Below are positions 16,702 through 26,123 of a stretch of DNA of 64,000 nucleotides, in pieces (position 1 is the first letter of the stretch; the number at the start of each line of letters is the position of its first letter). The stretch spans positions 52,184-116,183 of the forward strand of contig CAUEQD010000006.1 of the NCBI GenBank assembly GCA_959019945.1, written 5' to 3'. Both the position numbers and the translations under genes were made by a program. The DNA comes from an uncultured Collinsella sp. (GTDB lineage Bacteria; Actinomycetota; Coriobacteriia; Coriobacteriales; Coriobacteriaceae). A model generated the notes under the pieces. That model saw only the letters and a list, made by a program, of their open reading frames with translations, made no database searches and was not told where the DNA came from.

Positions 16702-16710
16702 TGATATCAT
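16702..16710 (+). promoter_or_regulatory. pyrH extended -10 promoter
   Basis: TGATATCAT contains TG, one spacer base and TATCAT. It lies 30 bases before the pyrH start and after the tsf terminator. No convincing -35 hexamer is seen, which is acceptable for an extended -10 promoter. Confidence 0.4.
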
Positions 16711-16739
16711 ATTGAGAGTCTAATTAAAGGAGGATCGCT

Positions 16740-17462
16740 TTGTCCGACATCCGATATAAACGCGTGCTTCTTAAGCTTTCCGGCGAAGCACTGATGGGCG
16801 ACGGCCAATATGGCATCGACCCCAAGGTTACCGACCATCTTGCCAAGCAGGTCAAGGAGCTGCTCGCCGTTGGCCATGAGGTCGGCGTCGTTGTCGGCGG
16901 CGGCAATATTTTCCGCGGCATGGCAGGCGCTGCCGGTGGCATGGAGCGTGCTCAGGCCGATTATATGGGCATGCTCGCGACCGTTATGAACGCGCTCGCC
17001 CTGCAGGATGCCTTCGAACACAACGATGTTCCCTGCCGCGTGATGAGCGCTATCCAGATGAACGAGATCTGCGAGCCCTATATTCGCCGTCGCGCCATCA
17101 ACCACCTTTCCAAGGGCAACGTCGTTATCTTTGCCGCCGGTTCGGGCAATCCGTACTTTACGACCGACACCGCCGCGGCTCTTCGTGCGTGCGAGATCGG
17201 CGCCGAGATTCTGATTAAAGCCACCAAGGTCGACGGCATCTATGACAAGGACCCCGTCAAGTGTGCCGACGCCGTCCGCTTTGACAAGATCACCTATCAC
17301 GAGGTTCTCGTCCGCGGTCTGCAGGTTATGGATTCCACGGCTACGGCACTGTGCCAGGATAACCGTATGCCGATTTTGGTCCTCAACATCGATGGCGAGG
17401 ACACCGTCAAGCGCGCGCTCGCGGGTGAGCCCGTCGGCACGCTCGTCTATCAGGAGGATTAA
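16740..17462 (+). CDS. pyrH: UMP kinase
   Basis: A 240-residue hexameric amino-acid-kinase-fold enzyme that phosphorylates UMP to UDP. Visible motifs are [10 protein letters not shown] at the N-terminus, [10 protein letters not shown] (phosphate-binding glycine loop), [17 protein letters not shown] in the form [12 protein letters not shown], and [13 protein letters not shown]. The start is a TTG at 16740, directly after AAAGGAGG at a suitable distance. It leads the operon pyrH-frr-uppS-cdsA-dxr-rseP-ispG-proS. Confidence 0.97.
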   Translation: MSDIRYKRVLLKLSGEALMGDGQYGIDPKVTDHLAKQVKELLAVGHEVGVVVGGGNIFRGMAGAAGGMERAQADYMGMLATVMNALALQDAFEHNDVPCRVMSAIQMNEICEPYIRRRAINHLSKGNVVIFAAGSGNPYFTTDTAAALRACEIGAEILIKATKVDGIYDKDPVKCADAVRFDKITYHEVLVRGLQVMDSTATALCQDNRMPILVLNIDGEDTVKRALAGEPVGTLVYQED

Positions 17463-17464
17463 GC

Positions 17465-18001
17465 ATGGCAGAGAACATCACCGCCCATATGGACAAGTCG
17501 CTCGAGTCCCTCAAGCATAACTTCTCCAAGGTCCGTACCGGCCGCGCCAATGCCAACATTCTGTCCGACATCACCGTCGATTATTACGGTGTTCCCACGC
17601 CGGTCACGCAGGTTGCCGCCGTCAAGACCCCCGAGGCCCACATGCTGCTCATCGAGCCGTGGGACAAGGCACTCATCAATGCTATCGTCAAGGCCATCGG
17701 CGCTTCCGATCTGGGCATTACCCCCAACTCCGATGGCACCGTCGTTCGTCTGCCGTTCCCGGCTCCCACCGAGGAGCGTCGTCGCGAGCTCGTCAAGGAG
17801 TGCCGCGAGTACGCCGAGCAGGCCAAGGTGTCTATCCGTAACATCCGTCGCGACTTCAACAACAAGCTCGAGCGCGATGAGGAGCTCACCGAGGACGATG
17901 TCCGTCGCGAGCAGGCCAAGGTCCAGAAGCACACCGATGAGTATGTCGCCAAGGTCGAGGAGCTTCTGAAGGAAAAAGAAGCCGAGGTCATGGAGATCTA
18001 A
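17465..18001 (+). CDS. frr: Ribosome recycling factor
   Basis: A 178-residue factor that, with EF-G, splits the post-termination ribosome. It has the RTGRANANIL segment, the VPTPVTQVA hinge, and a long C-terminal three-helix bundle ending in EVMEI. It is slightly shorter than the 185-residue E. coli protein but complete. It begins 2 bases after pyrH; the two genes are neighbours in most bacteria. Confidence 0.97.
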   Translation: MAENITAHMDKSLESLKHNFSKVRTGRANANILSDITVDYYGVPTPVTQVAAVKTPEAHMLLIEPWDKALINAIVKAIGASDLGITPNSDGTVVRLPFPAPTEERRRELVKECREYAEQAKVSIRNIRRDFNNKLERDEELTEDDVRREQAKVQKHTDEYVAKVEELLKEKEAEVMEI

Positions 18002-18002
18002 G

Positions 18003-18797
18003 GTGCAATACGACGAGCATAAACTGGTCGAGTACTTTGCCGACGCCCCCGCGGGCGTCGGTTTTTCCGACCTTGACCTCAATAACATTCCGCACCATAT
18101 CTCGTGCATCATGGACGGCAACGGTCGTTGGGCCACATCGCGCGGTCTTGCACGCACCGAGGGCCACAAGGCGGGTATCGTCTCGCTGCGCGAGATTATT
18201 ACCGCCTGCGTGCGTCTGGGCGTCGACGTGCTTTCGGCCTATGCGTTTTCTACCGAAAACTGGAACCGCCCGCAGCATGAGGTCAACGTCTTGATGCACC
18301 TGTTTGCCAAGACGTTTATCGACGAGCTGCCGCTTCTGAAGCGCGAAAACGTGCGCGTTATCTTTTTGGGTGACATTTCCGCGCTGCCCAAGAAGACCCG
18401 CGACGTTTTTGAACGCGGTCTTGCCGAGTGCGCCAATCACACCGGCATGACGCTGGCGCTTGCCGTCAACTACGGCGCGCGTGCCGAGATTACCCGCGCT
18501 GTCCGTCAGATCGCACTCGACGCTGCCGCCGGTAAGATCGATCCTGGCGCAATTGATGACGACATGGTGGCTTCCCACCTCTATACCGCCGGCCTACCCG
18601 ATCCTGAGCTTGTGATTCGCACCTCTGGTGAGCTTCGCCTTTCGAACTACCTGCTGTGGCAGGTGGCTTATTCAGAGTTCTACGTCACCGATACCTATTG
18701 GCCCGACTTTGATCGTTGGGGCCTTGTCGACGCCATTTTGGCCTATCAGGGCCGTGACCGTAGGTTTGGTGGACTGAGCAAGACTGAGGAGGCTTAA
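18003..18797 (+). CDS. uppS: Undecaprenyl diphosphate synthase
   Basis: A 264-residue cis-prenyltransferase that makes the C55 carrier lipid for peptidoglycan. The diagnostic HISCIMDGNGRWA motif holds the catalytic aspartate, followed by GHKAG, STENWNRP, and the C-terminal RTSGELRLSNYLLWQ and EFYVTDTYWPDF. It starts at a GTG one base after the frr stop, so it is coupled. About 30 N-terminal residues precede the core. Dxr and IspG in the same operon make precursors for this enzyme. Confidence 0.97.
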   Translation: MQYDEHKLVEYFADAPAGVGFSDLDLNNIPHHISCIMDGNGRWATSRGLARTEGHKAGIVSLREIITACVRLGVDVLSAYAFSTENWNRPQHEVNVLMHLFAKTFIDELPLLKRENVRVIFLGDISALPKKTRDVFERGLAECANHTGMTLALAVNYGARAEITRAVRQIALDAAAGKIDPGAIDDDMVASHLYTAGLPDPELVIRTSGELRLSNYLLWQVAYSEFYVTDTYWPDFDRWGLVDAILAYQGRDRRFGGLSKTEEA

Positions 18798-18799
18798 TC

Positions 18800-19699
18800 G
18801 TGTCCGATCGTCCCAAGGCATCTGCTCCCAAGACGCCTGCGCGCAAAGCTGCCACTGCGGGAGCGCCTGCAGCGAAGAGCGGCACCGGTTCGTGGCTGGC
18901 GGGCTTTATTACCCGTGCCGCTGCCGGTATCGTCTACGCCGTTGTCTTTATCCTGTGCTTGGTTTTGGGTATTGTGCCCACGGCCATCTTTGTTTCTGTC
19001 ATGAGCGGTCTGTGCTGCTATGAGTTTTTCCGTATGACGAGGCTCGATGGCAAGATGGCTAACGAGCGCATGGGTATCGCTGCCGCCGTACTCTTTCCGC
19101 TGTCGGCGTTGGGCGATTCGATGTTGCTGAATGCCCTGCTTTTTGCCCTGATGCTCGCTGTGGGCATTTGGTATGTCTGGTCGCCGCGTACCCGCATCTC
19201 TGATGTGGCCGTGACGCTCATGGGTCCCATCTACACTGGCTTTATGCTGTCGGCTATCGTGCTGCTGCGCGATGCCGTGCCCGGTTTTGCCGGCGCCCTG
19301 CTTTCGGTGGGCGTTTGTGCGTCCCTTTGGGTCTCCGATTCGTTTGCCTACATCGTGGGCAGCCGTATCGGTAAACACAAGATGGTTCCCAAGATTTCTC
19401 CCAAAAAGAGCTGGGAGGGGTTTGTCGGCGGCATCCTGGGCTCGGTTTTGATTTGGCTCATCCTGTGGGCGACGCATTTCTACAAGCTCAGCCTGCCCTA
19501 TGCGCTGCTGTGCGGCGTGGTCGTGTCCATTTTGGGCGTTATCGGCGACCTTATCGAGTCTCGCATCAAGCGCGGTGCGGGCGTTAAGGATTCCGGTAAC
19601 CTTATCCCGGGCCACGGCGGCATGCTCGATCGTAGCGATTCGCTTATCTTCGGCTGCATCACAGCGCAGCTGATGCTGATGATCGGAGGCGTGCTGTAA
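18800..19699 (+). CDS. cdsA: Phosphatidate cytidylyltransferase (CDP-diglyceride synthase)
   Basis: A 299-residue integral membrane enzyme forming CDP-diacylglycerol. A cytoplasmic, Ala/Lys-rich N-terminus of about 30 residues is followed by several membrane segments. The C-terminus carries the family signature, here SRIKRGAGVKDSGNLIPGHGGMLDRSDS in sequence around residues 255-283, with the metal-binding aspartate, plus KISPKKSWEG. It starts at GTG 18800, 2 bases after uppS, and its TAA overlaps the dxr ATG by one base. Confidence 0.96.
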   Translation: MSDRPKASAPKTPARKAATAGAPAAKSGTGSWLAGFITRAAAGIVYAVVFILCLVLGIVPTAIFVSVMSGLCCYEFFRMTRLDGKMANERMGIAAAVLFPLSALGDSMLLNALLFALMLAVGIWYVWSPRTRISDVAVTLMGPIYTGFMLSAIVLLRDAVPGFAGALLSVGVCASLWVSDSFAYIVGSRIGKHKMVPKISPKKSWEGFVGGILGSVLIWLILWATHFYKLSLPYALLCGVVVSILGVIGDLIESRIKRGAGVKDSGNLIPGHGGMLDRSDSLIFGCITAQLMLMIGGVL

Positions 19700-20886
19700 T
19701 GTCATTCCAGACGACGTATGGCTCCGATGGACGTCTCCGTGTTGCCATCCTGGGCTGTACGGGCTCTATTGGCACTCAGGCGCTCGATGTGTGCCGTCAG
19801 CATGCCGATCGCCTGCAGGTGACGGCGCTATCCGTTAACTCCAGTACCTCCGAGCTCGTTGCCGCTGCCCGCGAGTTCTCGGTTCCGGCGGTTGCCGTGG
19901 CCGATGTCGCTCATGGCGATGACGCCGTGCTGCAGGAGTTGCCCGAGGGAACGAAGCTCGGCGTTGGCGCGCAGGCGGTTTGCGAGCTCGCTCGTCGCGA
20001 CGATGTCGACTGCGTGCTCGTCGCTATTGTGGGTGCCGCCGGTCTCGAGGCGAGCCATGCGGCCTTGACCTCGAATAAGCGTCTTGCCCTTGCCAACAAG
20101 GAGTCCCTCGTCGTCGGTGGCGACTTGCTTATGCCGTTGGCGCAACCGGGCCAGCTTATTCCAGTCGACTCTGAGCACTCCGCCATCTACCAGTGCTATC
20201 TGGGGGAGAGCCCGCGCGAGGCTCATTGTATTTGGCTCACCTGCTCGGGCGGTCCGTTCTTTGGCCGCACGCGCGACGAGCTCAATCGCGTGACGCGTGC
20301 CGATGCCCTCGCACATCCCACGTGGGCCATGGGTGCTAAGATCACCATCGACTCCGCCACCCTCATGAATAAGGGCCTGGAGCGCATTGAGGCCATGCAT
20401 CTGTTTAACTGCGACCTCGATTTCATTAACGTGGTCGTGCAGCGTCAGTCCAAGATTCACTCTATGGTCGAGTTTGCCGACGGCTCCGTGATGGCGCATC
20501 TCGGTGCTTCCGACATGCGTATTCCCATCCAGTTCGCGTTCTCGTATCCCGAGCGTTGGGATACCCCGGCGCCTCGTATCGATTTCCGCGAGCTGGGGCA
20601 GCTCACGTTTGATGCTGCCGACATGAATACCTTCCGCTGTCTGGCACTGGCCGAGCGTGCCGGCAAGACGGGTGGCACCATGCCGTGCGTGCTCAATGCC
20701 GCCAACGAGGTCGCCGTCGATGCCTTCCTGCACGATGGCTGCAGCTTTACCGATATCGATCGCATTGTGGAATCCTGCATGGATGCCCACGATATGCAGG
20801 CGGTCGATTCGTTTGAGCAGCTTCGCGACATCGATGCGTGGGCGCGTGAAAAGGCTGCGCAGGTACTCGCCGCAACCCGTTCCTAA
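19699..20886 (+). CDS. dxr: 1-deoxy-D-xylulose 5-phosphate reductoisomerase
   Basis: A 395-residue NADPH enzyme for the second step of the MEP isoprenoid pathway. The nucleotide-binding site reads ILGCTGSIGTQALDV, followed by ALANKESLVVGG, PVDSEHSAIYQC with metal ligands, and TIDSATLMNKGLERIEAMHLF. Length and domains match the family. Translation is coupled to cdsA through a TAATG overlap. Confidence 0.97.
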   Translation: MSFQTTYGSDGRLRVAILGCTGSIGTQALDVCRQHADRLQVTALSVNSSTSELVAAAREFSVPAVAVADVAHGDDAVLQELPEGTKLGVGAQAVCELARRDDVDCVLVAIVGAAGLEASHAALTSNKRLALANKESLVVGGDLLMPLAQPGQLIPVDSEHSAIYQCYLGESPREAHCIWLTCSGGPFFGRTRDELNRVTRADALAHPTWAMGAKITIDSATLMNKGLERIEAMHLFNCDLDFINVVVQRQSKIHSMVEFADGSVMAHLGASDMRIPIQFAFSYPERWDTPAPRIDFRELGQLTFDAADMNTFRCLALAERAGKTGGTMPCVLNAANEVAVDAFLHDGCSFTDIDRIVESCMDAHDMQAVDSFEQLRDIDAWAREKAAQVLAATRS

Positions 20887-20911
20887 CCCATAAGGATTGC
20901 TTTTTCGTTTT

Positions 20912-22273
20912 ATGGATACTGTTCTGAGCGTTCTCTCATCGGTCTTTTGGGGCCTGCTGATGCTTTCCGTCCTTGTGTTTTTGCACGAGGGCGGCCACTT
21001 TTTGGCGGCGCGTGCCTGCGGCGTCCGTGTGACCGAGTTCTTTTTGGGCCTGCCGTGCCGCTTTGACATCCATTACACGTCGCGTCGCATTGGAACCAAG
21101 TTTGGCGTGACCCCGCTGCTGCTGGGTGGCTACGCTGCCATCTGCGGTATGGATCCGACCGACGTCTCGTGCGCTGATCGCGTGCTCGCGGCTATCTATC
21201 GTCATGGTCGCGTGACCGTGGCCGACCTTGCCGCCGAGCTCGAGCTATCCGAGGAGGATGTGCTCGAGGCATGCGCCTTGCTCTTGGGTTGGGGCTCTAT
21301 CGCGCCTTGGTATGAGGAAGGGGAGAAGCCCTCGCCGAGCTACTATCCCACCAAGTATCAGACGCTGCCGCGAGACGCGGCGGGTTACACCACCTTTGAC
21401 GGCCGCCGTTTCGATCGAGAGCATGCGACTACCGAGGGCGATGTGTGGGAACTGCCGTGCGGCGAAGCCGAGTTTCTTGCGCAAGAGCGTTCGCATACCT
21501 ATCTGGGCCAGGGTTTTCTCAAGCGCGCCTTTATGCTGCTCGCGGGCATTCTCGTCAATATCCTGACGGGCTTTTTGCTGCTTATGAGCATCTACTCTAT
21601 TGCGGGTGTCACCGTGCCGATGGATACCAACGTGATCGGTCAGGTTGACGAGGGGTCTATTGCCGCCAAGGCGGGTATCGAGGGCAGCGACGCGATCCTT
21701 TCGGTTGACGGAGTATCGTGCTCTACCTGGATGGACGTTTACGATGCCATCGGCAAGGCTGCCGGTAAGGACGATATCGCCATCGAGTACGAGCGTGACG
21801 GCAAGCAGCATTCGACCACGGTTGCGCTCAAAGAGGACGAGCGCCTAGGTGTGTATGCCTCTACGCAGGTGGTCCGTTTAGACCCCATCACGTCGGCTCG
21901 CCTGTCGTTCTCCTATGTCGTGCAGACAGCGGAGGGCGTGATGCGCCTGCTCCAGCCGCAGCATACGATGGAGATTCTCGATCAGTCTTCTTCGATCGTG
22001 GGTATTAGCGTTATGTCCTCACAGGCTGCCGCTGCCGGCCCTGCCACGTTCCTGTCGTTTGCCGCCCTCATTTCGTTCTCGCTTGGCTTTATGAACCTGC
22101 TGCCCATCCCACCACTCGATGGCGGCAAGCTGGTCATCGAGATCATTCAAAAGATTGCGGGCCGCGAGCTACCTCTCAAGGTCCAGACGATTGTGAGCTA
22201 TGTGGGCATCGCGCTCTTTGCGCTGCTGTTTGTCTATATGCTTCGTTCCGACATCCTTCGATTTATTCTGTAG
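20912..22273 (+). CDS. rseP: Site-2 protease RseP-like, with a winged-helix-like insert
   Basis: A 453-residue M50 intramembrane metalloprotease. The zinc site HEGGH is at residues 25-29 in the first membrane helix, and the second site lies in NLLPIPPLDGG near residues 395-410. A PDZ domain spans about 240-305. Between the first helix and the second, residues about 84-190 form an insert not present in E. coli RseP; its first part (CADRVLAAIYRHGRVTVADL then LELSEEDVLEACALLLGWG) reads like a winged-helix domain. I start at ATG 20912, although an in-frame TTG at 20897 exists. Substrates are unknown; a DedD/anti-sigma type role is inference. Confidence 0.9.
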   Translation: MDTVLSVLSSVFWGLLMLSVLVFLHEGGHFLAARACGVRVTEFFLGLPCRFDIHYTSRRIGTKFGVTPLLLGGYAAICGMDPTDVSCADRVLAAIYRHGRVTVADLAAELELSEEDVLEACALLLGWGSIAPWYEEGEKPSPSYYPTKYQTLPRDAAGYTTFDGRRFDREHATTEGDVWELPCGEAEFLAQERSHTYLGQGFLKRAFMLLAGILVNILTGFLLLMSIYSIAGVTVPMDTNVIGQVDEGSIAAKAGIEGSDAILSVDGVSCSTWMDVYDAIGKAAGKDDIAIEYERDGKQHSTTVALKEDERLGVYASTQVVRLDPITSARLSFSYVVQTAEGVMRLLQPQHTMEILDQSSSIVGISVMSSQAAAAGPATFLSFAALISFSLGFMNLLPIPPLDGGKLVIEIIQKIAGRELPLKVQTIVSYVGIALFALLFVYMLRSDILRFIL

Positions 22274-22286
22274 GGGAGTGTTTGGA

Positions 22287-23369
22287 TTGTCTTTATCCCA
22301 TCCTTTGCCTCGCGAGTTGACGCGCCCCGTGCATGTGGGCGGTGTGCAGATCGGTGGCGGCGCGCCGGTGGTGGTCCAATCCATGACCTGCACCGATACC
22401 GCTGATGCCCAGGCAACGCTTGCGCAAGTGTGCGCGTTGGCGCAGGCTGGCTGCGATATCGTGCGTGTGAGCGTGCCCACCGAGGCCGCGCTTGAGGGTT
22501 TCCGCACCATCTGTGCCGAGTCTCCGGTGCCAATCGTTGCCGATATCCACTTTAACCACAAGCTGGCCATTGGCGCTGTGGAGGCCGGTGCCGCCAAGCT
22601 CCGCATCAATCCCGGTAATATCGGCGATTGGGCCAAGGTCGATGCTGTCATCGATGCCGCGGGTGCTGCGGGCTGCGCAATTCGCATCGGTGTCAACGCT
22701 GGTTCGCTTGAGCAGGATATCGCCGAGCGCGACGACCTCACGCAGCCCGAAAAGCTCGTGATGTCGAGCGAGCGCTTCGTCAAGCACTTTGAGGACCGCG
22801 GCTTTACGAACATTGTGCTTTCGGCCAAGGCCCATAGCGTACAGACGACGCTCGATACCTATCGAGCCCTGTCGCGTGAGATTCCCCACGTTCCGCTTCA
22901 CCTGGGCGTGACGGAGGCGGGGACCAAGCTCCAGGGCACCATCAAGAGCTCTGTAGGCTTGGGTATCTTGCTTTCCGAAGGCATTGGCGACACCATGCGT
23001 GTGTCGCTCACAGCCGATCCGGTTGAGGAGCCGCCGGTTGCCTGGGGTATTCTGCAGTCGTTGGGCCTGCGTCGCCGTGGCCCCGAGATTGTCTCGTGCC
23101 CCACGTGCGCCCGCTGCCAGGTTAACCTTATTCCCATTGCCGAGGAAGTAACCGAGCGGCTTAAGAACTATACCGCGCCGCTTTCGATTGCCGTTATGGG
23201 ATGTGCCGTTAATGGCCCCGGCGAGGCTTCTGATGCCGACCTGGGCGTTGCTTGCGGACGTGGTCAGGCCTTGCTCTTTTCGCATGGCCAGATCATTGGT
23301 AAAGTAGCTGAGGACCAAATTGTCGACGCGCTTATGGCAGAGGTCGACAAGCTTATTGAGGAGAAATAA
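22287..23369 (+). CDS. ispG: (E)-4-hydroxy-3-methylbut-2-enyl-diphosphate synthase
   Basis: A 360-residue 4Fe-4S enzyme, the penultimate step of the MEP pathway. The N-terminal barrel opens with VQSMTCTDTADA and has the PIVADIHFNHKLA motif. The cluster ligands are in SCPTCARCQVN and the C-terminal MGCAVNGPGEASDADLG. The start is the TTG at 22287, 8 bases after GGGGAG. It lies 13 bases after rseP and directly abuts proS. Confidence 0.96.
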   Translation: MSLSHPLPRELTRPVHVGGVQIGGGAPVVVQSMTCTDTADAQATLAQVCALAQAGCDIVRVSVPTEAALEGFRTICAESPVPIVADIHFNHKLAIGAVEAGAAKLRINPGNIGDWAKVDAVIDAAGAAGCAIRIGVNAGSLEQDIAERDDLTQPEKLVMSSERFVKHFEDRGFTNIVLSAKAHSVQTTLDTYRALSREIPHVPLHLGVTEAGTKLQGTIKSSVGLGILLSEGIGDTMRVSLTADPVEEPPVAWGILQSLGLRRRGPEIVSCPTCARCQVNLIPIAEEVTERLKNYTAPLSIAVMGCAVNGPGEASDADLGVACGRGQALLFSHGQIIGKVAEDQIVDALMAEVDKLIEEK

Positions 23370-25091
<1,722 letters not shown>

Positions 25092-25121
25092 TCGACGATT
25101 TCGCTTGTAGTTCGATATGTG

Positions 25122-25165
25122 GGACGGCCCCGCATTTCTCCAATCGGGGAGATGCGGGGCCGTCC
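25122..25165 (+). terminator. proS terminator stem-loop
   Basis: GGACGGCCCCGCAT at 25122 pairs with ATGCGGGGCCGTCC ending at 25165, and the stem extends inward through CTCC and GGAG. The T content after it is modest (TATTATCTTG). Confidence 0.75.
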
Positions 25166-25196
25166 TATTATCTTGTAGCATCCTCGATATCTAAAA

Positions 25197-25234
25197 GGAA
25201 AACCCCACAGCCCATGCGAGCTGCGGGGTTTTCC
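25197..25234. terminator. Bidirectional terminator between proS and the minus-strand kinase gene
   Basis: A 15-bp stem with one mismatch (GGAAAACCCCACAGC with GCTGCGGGGTTTTCC) carries A-rich and T-rich ends, so it can work in both directions at this convergent junction. Confidence 0.8.
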
Positions 25235-25269
25235 ATTATGCCTCCGATGCGAAATAAATCGCTCAGATA

Positions 25270-26034
25270 TTACTGATAATCGACGACGTCGATCCAGTTC
25301 TTCAGGAACTCATCGTTCACGTTGCGCTTACGAGCGAGCTCGGAAGCGGCGACGATGCTCGTCCACTGACGCACGACCTGCATGGGCATGTCGGCACGGT
25401 CGCAGTAGAGCTCCAGGTAGGCCTCGGCCTGATCCTTGCTGTTGAGGGCAAAGAGCAGGTAGGTGGTGGCAACGTCGGCAGCAGGGGAGCCCTGGGTGGC
25501 GTGTGCCCAGTCGCACACATAGAGCTGGCCGTCGTCGCCGACGATGACGTTGGAGGGGTTGAAGTCGCCGTGGCAGACCTTGAACTCCTTGGTCATGCCG
25601 TCCAGACGCTCCTGAAGGTTGTAGCGCGTGGTGGCATTGAGCTGATCAAGGCTGTCGATCATGCGGGCGTACTTGTCGCGCTGACGGTTGAGCAGCGGGG
25701 AGGTGTAGCCGTGGATCTCGATCTGGAGGTCGACGAACATCTCGAGGTACTCACCAAAGCGCTGGGGCTCGGCAGTCATCTTCTCGGCAAGGGTGGTGCC
25801 CGGAACCTTCTCGGTCACGAGCGCCCAGCCGTTGGCGTTCTCGAGCTGGGAAACCTCGAGAGCCTTGGGGCTGCGGATGCCGCACTCATTGATGCGGGCA
25901 AGATTCAAAGCCTCGTTGAACACGTCGGAGACAGGCTTGGTCTCGTTAAAGACCTTGACGATCTTGTCGCCCAGGTCGTAAACGACCTTGTTGCCACGGC
26001 GGACGAGCTCGGTCTTGGAATCGGGTAGCAGCAT
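25270..26034 (-). CDS. APH/choline-kinase-like phosphotransferase
   Basis: A 254-residue protein kinase-like small-molecule phosphotransferase. The catalytic loop is CHGDFNPSNVIVGDDG, with the D and N of the Brenner motif, followed by VCDWAHATQGSPAADVA, the magnesium-binding aspartate. An N-terminal VYDLGDKIVKVFNET segment gives the ATP-lobe lysine. Family members phosphorylate aminoglycosides, choline, homoserine or sugars; the substrate cannot be told. It lies 89 bases downstream of adhE on the same strand. ATG 26034 follows GAAAGGAT. An antibiotic-resistance role should not be assumed. Confidence 0.82.
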   Translation of the reverse strand: MLLPDSKTELVRRGNKVVYDLGDKIVKVFNETKPVSDVFNEALNLARINECGIRSPKALEVSQLENANGWALVTEKVPGTTLAEKMTAEPQRFGEYLEMFVDLQIEIHGYTSPLLNRQRDKYARMIDSLDQLNATTRYNLQERLDGMTKEFKVCHGDFNPSNVIVGDDGQLYVCDWAHATQGSPAADVATTYLLFALNSKDQAEAYLELYCDRADMPMQVVRQWTSIVAASELARKRNVNDEFLKNWIDVVDYQ

Positions 26035-26067
26035 GGTTGCATCCTTTCAACGATGCGATAGAAGCGA

Positions 26068-26104
26068 CGGCGGGGGTGTGTGAAACACCCGTGCACCCCC
26101 GCCG
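26068..26104. other. Long hairpin between adhE and the kinase gene
   Basis: CGGCGGGGGTG (26068-26078) pairs with CACCCCCGCCG (26094-26104), and the interior GGTGT/ACACC can extend it. On the minus strand no T tract follows, so it may be an mRNA stabiliser or attenuating hairpin rather than a terminator. Confidence 0.45.
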
Positions 26105-26123
26105 CAAAAAACCGTGCTAAAAA

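Noticed and set aside
25270..26034. An aminoglycoside-resistance gene
   Set aside because: The kinase fold matches a broad family with many substrates; nothing in the sequence singles out an antibiotic.
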